17,041 nucleotides of DNA from JBBRFH01 sp038224615 (GTDB lineage: Bacteria > Planctomycetota > Phycisphaerae > Tepidisphaerales > Tepidisphaeraceae). Shown piece by piece: positions 13,923 through 17,041 of the stretch. The DNA lies in the NCBI GenBank assembly GCA_038224615.1, contig JBBRFH010000040.1, positions 1 through 17,041 of the forward strand, read 5' to 3'. Both the position numbers and the translations under genes were made by a program. Numbering within the stretch: position 1 is the stretch's first letter; every line of letters starts with the position of its first letter. Below the pieces are notes generated by a model. The model was not told the DNA's origin. It ran no database searches and saw only the letters and a program-made list of their open reading frames with translations.

Positions 13923-15615
13923 GGCAGCCACACGCGGCTCTAACCGACGGAATCGACTCGGGCGTGCGCAGTAAGACGTGGTGCTGCGCCGCGGGCAATC
14001 CTTCGATGTCCAAACGGTGATTGGCAGACCTTAGCGTCACAACATCGCCACCGGCCATGTCGATGTTTTCTCCCGCATCGAGGATCGCGGCAGCGTTCGA
14101 GCGGGTTTCGATTGTGACGCCGGCGCGCACCCAGATCTTCAATGCGCCGTATAACGCCTCAGGCGTTTCGCTGCGGATGTGCAGTTTCACAGTGTCGTCG
14201 TCGCAAGTGACGTCGATGTCGTGCCGCCAATTCAGTGGCATTTCAACGACGGGCGAGTCGGGCCGGAAGTGCAACGGGTGCGACCAACTCGGCATGTGGC
14301 CGGACAATCGATAACGTCCACTGCTGATCGGCAACAGGGAGGACGGCTGAACGCACCGCATCGTCGCGCCGGCAAGTTGCACACTTTGCACGACCACGTC
14401 CCCGGCGTGGACGTGGATCCAGTCCTCGCTGCGCTTGGGGCCACCCCATTGATCGCGCACGGTGTCGAAGAAATGCCCGCCGGAGTCGGCCGCGAGAGTC
14501 ACGGCGATGTCATCCCTTCGCCATCGCGCCGAGGCCGTCGCGGGAAACGTCCGCTCGTATCGGGCGGGAAGTGGTTCGAGCACGGGCAACGGGCCGGGAT
14601 GGCGATCCAATTCGTAAAGTGACGGCATCATGGTGTCGGCGACGCCTACGCCGTTCTGCAACGCATGCGCCGCAAGCGTCGCAATCTGCCCGTCGCCGGT
14701 GACCATCGCCGCGCGGCGTGCGATCGCATAGTTTGATGGCGCGCATCCGGCCTTGCCGCGATCCTGGCGATGACTGGTGCTGGCGTCGGCCTCGCCGTTG
14801 GGCTGTATCTGCAACAGCATGTAGCGCAGGTTGCGGACGACGTGGTCGACGAAGTCGGGCCGGTTCAGATGATCTGCCATCACGATCATGCCGTGGTTAG
14901 CCACCATGTTGTAGCCGGTGCTCCGCTCGACGTGCCAGCAACCGTCGGCGTCGCAATCGATCCCGTCCGCCAAGTAGTGGTTGATCTTGGCGACCCAGCG
15001 GTCATCCGGCCAGAGCGAATGCACCGCCGCAAGTGGCGCGCATGCTGCGGCCCAGCGGTGATTGGCGGTGTAAGCCGATCCCGCGAGAACGGCCTCTGCC
15101 GCGCGTCGAATAAACCACTCCAACTGCGACCCAACACGGTCGTAAAGATTGTCTGACTTGGCGCGCAGTCGCCGATACCCTTCGACGAGGCTCGGCAGCG
15201 GGAATCCCGCCTCATTGGGTGAGTAGACGCCGGACAAGTCCAGTTGTCCATCGGCGCGCTGACGTTTCAGAAGGAACATGACCGCCCGCTCGATCGTCGC
15301 ATCCATCGCGCCTGGGAAATCGTTGAACCGATCTCGCCACGACCGCGCGGCCAGCAGTCCGCCGAGGGTGTATGCCGCATGCCGCCCGTCGCACCACCCG
15401 CGGTTCAAATCGTCGAACCCGCCGTGGTCGCCCGAGCCGTCCGTACACTGCGTCGGCAACACCTTCCGCACCCAGGCCAACCACGCGGTCATCACGACCG
15501 CCACCTCCTCCGTCGCGCGATGATCACCTGCCCCGCCGTCCGTCATCAAGGAAGCTACGATGCGCAATCTTGATGATGCGACGTCTGAACTAGTCCGGTC
15601 GATCGCGTGGTGCAT
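13837..15615 (-). CDS. Putative (alpha/alpha)-toroid, carbohydrate-active-like protein
   Basis: 592 residues from the ATG at 15615, which has AAGGA about 9 bases upstream; in-frame ATGs at 15624 and 15732 are alternatives, the latter giving 631 residues. The N-terminal 300 or so residues have the regular helix-pair, aromatic and His/Arg-rich look of six-hairpin glycosidase or polysaccharide lyase toroids (for example RGWCDGRHAAYTLGGLLA and VERSTGYNMVANHGMIVMAD). The rest looks like beta-sandwich (HVHAGDVVVQSVQLAG). There is no signal peptide, unusual for a secreted lyase, so it is either cytoplasmic or not an enzyme of this type. I cannot assign a CAZy family. The last 28 or so codons read antisense through the disrupted gene near the tRNA, and the true C-terminus may have been replaced. 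Confidence 0.65.
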   Translation of the reverse strand: MHHAIDRTSSDVASSRLRIVASLMTDGGAGDHRATEEVAVVMTAWLAWVRKVLPTQCTDGSGDHGGFDDLNRGWCDGRHAAYTLGGLLAARSWRDRFNDFPGAMDATIERAVMFLLKRQRADGQLDLSGVYSPNEAGFPLPSLVEGYRRLRAKSDNLYDRVGSQLEWFIRRAAEAVLAGSAYTANHRWAAACAPLAAVHSLWPDDRWVAKINHYLADGIDCDADGCWHVERSTGYNMVANHGMIVMADHLNRPDFVDHVVRNLRYMLLQIQPNGEADASTSHRQDRGKAGCAPSNYAIARRAAMVTGDGQIATLAAHALQNGVGVADTMMPSLYELDRHPGPLPVLEPLPARYERTFPATASARWRRDDIAVTLAADSGGHFFDTVRDQWGGPKRSEDWIHVHAGDVVVQSVQLAGATMRCVQPSSLLPISSGRYRLSGHMPSWSHPLHFRPDSPVVEMPLNWRHDIDVTCDDDTVKLHIRSETPEALYGALKIWVRAGVTIETRSNAAAILDAGENIDMAGGDVVTLRSANHRLDIEGLPAAQHHVLLRTPESIPSVRAACGCLTLGLRFPVNIQLVFRHRREGEPPHLSV

Positions 15616-15829
15616 GCCGCTCATTCCTTCTTCTCCGCAACTTAAATAACAGATGACCCGGTCAAACCAAAGCTCTTCGGGCGGCTCTTTAGAGTCACCG
15701 CCCCACTTGAAGGCGACGTTCGTGAAGTCCATACCCGGATCGTCCCGGCTGGCCCCACTTCAACCGCACTTCGACATTGACCGACGCCCGCAGGTTGTTT
15801 CAATCCCGCCGGAGTAAGTGCAATGATCC
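15616..15829. other. Gap of 214 bases between the PEP-CTERM and toroid-like genes
   Basis: On the minus strand the part up to 15732 stays open in frame with the toroid-like gene and could be its N-terminal extension (MDFTNVAFKWGGDSKEPPEE). Another frame just upstream reads VEVRLKWGQPGRSGYG, with a similar KWG phrase, before a stop. This could be a degraded N-terminal coding region, but I see no convincing full gene, terminator or promoter. Confidence 0.35.
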
Positions 15830-16555
15830 TCAAGCGCGGGCGCGACGCCTTAACGCAAGTAACACTGCGCCGGCGACTATCGCGAGAACGGAAGTGGGCT
15901 CAGGCACCAGTGCCACAGTGGCGGTGAGCACCACGGTATCAACACGGTGGTTTCTATCTGCATTGGTGGAAGTGTCTGTAAAATACACGCGGAAGGTCGT
16001 TGTATTCTGCAGATTCTGGAAGGACGGGTCGGTCAGAGTAAAGGAGTAGTTCGTGAAGGTTGCAGTAACTAGCTGGGAGTTGATATCAGTGGCGTAACTA
16101 TCAATACTGGAACGAAGGGTCAGTGCCTGACTATTACCGTTATTGCTTGTGCGATAGCGAAAGGCGAAGGATTCAAGGTCAAGTTCATAAGTCGCACTCG
16201 GGGTGACGCTAAACTCGGCAAATTTCGTCGCACTTAAAGCTACAGTCGTTTCAGTCGAAGCATGGCTTACGACCAGCCCACCCTGGAACGATCCGGTGCC
16301 GTCAAAGCCAAAGGTGGTCGAGTCATCGTAAATGCCGGTAGGTCTAAGAGTTGAGCCTGATGGCTGGATCGCTGTACTAAGAACGAAATTCGTCGCGCTC
16401 GAAAGAGAATTCGAGTCGACAGACGCGATAGTGTAAACCGGACCGCTGGGTTCAGAAGCGGCCTCAAAGTCATATTGGGCAATGACCGCGGCATGCGCGG
16501 AGGTCGAGAAAATAACGGCCGCCGTGGCGGCGGTAAGTAGAGCGAGGCGTTGCAT
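15830..16555 (-). CDS. PEP-CTERM sorted secreted protein
   Basis: 241 residues. It has a signal peptide (MQRLALLTAATAAVIF, cleavage likely after SAHA), a Ser/Thr-rich beta-strand domain starting AVIAQYDFEAASEP, and a C-terminal sorting tag: VPEPTS, then a hydrophobic helix, then an Arg-rich end (LALRRRARA). PEP-CTERM proteins are exported and processed by an exosortase that removes the tag; no exosortase is in this window. The start is fixed by AGGAG about 7 bases before the ATG; a longer frame to 16606 has no such site. The domain resembles a jelly-roll extracellular module, but no ligand is predictable. Base composition is visibly less GC-rich than the neighbours, often seen in such surface proteins. 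Confidence 0.92.
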   Translation of the reverse strand: MQRLALLTAATAAVIFSTSAHAAVIAQYDFEAASEPSGPVYTIASVDSNSLSSATNFVLSTAIQPSGSTLRPTGIYDDSTTFGFDGTGSFQGGLVVSHASTETTVALSATKFAEFSVTPSATYELDLESFAFRYRTSNNGNSQALTLRSSIDSYATDINSQLVTATFTNYSFTLTDPSFQNLQNTTTFRVYFTDTSTNADRNHRVDTVVLTATVALVPEPTSVLAIVAGAVLLALRRRARA

Positions 16556-16560
16556 AATCA

Positions 16561-16567
16561 CTCTCCT
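16561..16567 (-). promoter_or_regulatory. Ribosome binding site of the PEP-CTERM gene
   Basis: AGGAGAG on the minus strand, five bases before the ATG at 16555. It decides the start in favour of the signal peptide. Confidence 0.8.
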
Positions 16568-16630
16568 GAATGAAAGGTTAGAAACAGAAAAATTGTGAAC
16601 GAGCACTTAATCTCCAGTTAAAAGCGCGGG

Positions 16631-17041
16631 CTACTGCAGCAGCAGAAATCCCATGAGGTCGGCCGACTTGCCTGCGGCAATCCCGTTGAACCATTTGGCA
16701 ATTCGGGCGCGGCCGCGGCCGTCGTCCTCATTAATCAAAAAGGTCGCCCGAAGCAGGGTGTTGGGCGCGTAAACAATGCCCAGCGATTCGAAGGTCAGGT
16801 AAGTCTCATAGATGGTGTGATTCCCTTTCCGGCGTACTTTGACGGGGGCCTTAAGGGGCGACTTGACCAGGCTGGGGTCGGGCGACATCCAGCACCAGCC
16901 GAAACCGCCGTTGGTTTCTGTCAGACCGATCTCGGTGTGGGCGTTACCTGCGACGATCGCAACCTGCACGCTGTCGCTTTTCCAGAGTTTTTCATCGGCC
17001 GGGCCGGGGATGTGGGTCTGGTCTTGGACATCGAACGCCAG
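16631..17041 (-). CDS. C-terminal CBM9-like domain of a larger protein, 5' end cut by window
   Basis: 136 residues are visible and the frame is open at the right edge. The stretch begins LAFDVQDQTHIPGPADEK, continues LWKSDSVQVAIVAG and later YETYLTFESLGI and LRATFLINEDDGRG. This is the pattern of CBM9/DOMON-like sugar-binding sandwiches (D-x-x-H, W-x-x-D-S-V-Q, then an E-x-x-L/W strand). Such domains usually end secreted glycan-degrading enzymes or cell-surface proteins; the catalytic part, if any, lies outside the window. It is 75 bases upstream of the PEP-CTERM gene on the same strand. Confidence 0.75.
   Translation of the reverse strand: MAFDVQDQTHIPGPADEKLWKSDSVQVAIVAGNAHTEIGLTETNGGFGWCWMSPDPSLVKSPLKAPVKVRRKGNHTIYETYLTFESLGIVYAPNTLLRATFLINEDDGRGRARIAKWFNGIAAGKSADLMGFLLLQ

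Noticed and set aside
1..17041. CRISPR array, transposase, toxin-antitoxin or phage genes
   Set aside because: No regularly spaced repeats, no DDE or tyrosine recombinase motifs and no recognisable small toxin pairs were seen on either strand.

Overview
The window looks like chromosomal DNA of a GC-rich planctomycete-type bacterium, possibly of the class Phycisphaerae. The pointers are a PEP-CTERM sorted surface protein, several small cysteine-anchored lipoproteins, a CBM9-like extracellular module, a very long PPi-PEPCK-like protein, and densely packed genes on both strands. The assignment is an inference from gene content; no marker gene is present.

Layout. At 1-1901 (minus) a class III PLP aminotransferase is translationally coupled (ATGA overlap) to a lipoprotein that runs off the left edge. 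At 2006-5815 (plus) lies a nucleotide-sugar block: a Gfo/Idh/MocA oxidoreductase, GDP-mannose 4,6-dehydratase (gmd), GDP-L-fucose synthase (fcl) and a metallo-beta-lactamase-fold hydrolase. gmd and fcl together convert GDP-mannose to GDP-L-fucose, probably for surface polysaccharide. A large inverted repeat (5826-5887) separates this block from a convergent 1150-residue protein (6002-9454, minus). I read that protein as a pyrophosphate-dependent PEP carboxykinase, on the basis of a Y-x-G-x-x-K-K signature and its size. Divergent from it are a helical protein of unknown function and a Trm112/UPF0434-like small protein. The next minus-strand cluster (10528-13253) contains a DUF3891 protein, a small lipoprotein, an orphan 46-residue C-terminal piece of a MoaB/MogA-type molybdenum-cofactor protein, and an Amt-family membrane protein in which both channel histidines appear to be lost.

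A tRNA-Glu(CTC) gene at 13355-13427 has a good sigma-70-like promoter and a strong terminator. Just after it is a poorly conserved-looking stretch (13510-13922) whose reading frame is interrupted at a run of ten Gs. The right end (minus) holds an intracellular toroid-like protein whose 3' end runs into that stretch, a PEP-CTERM protein with clearly lower GC, and the C-terminal part of a CBM9-like protein cut by the window edge.

The most notable points are the PPi-PEPCK candidate, the decapitated moaB, the Amt-like protein without its twin histidines, and the G10 tract that would join two reading frames by a one-base change. I did not find a CRISPR array, transposase, integrase or toxin-antitoxin pair.
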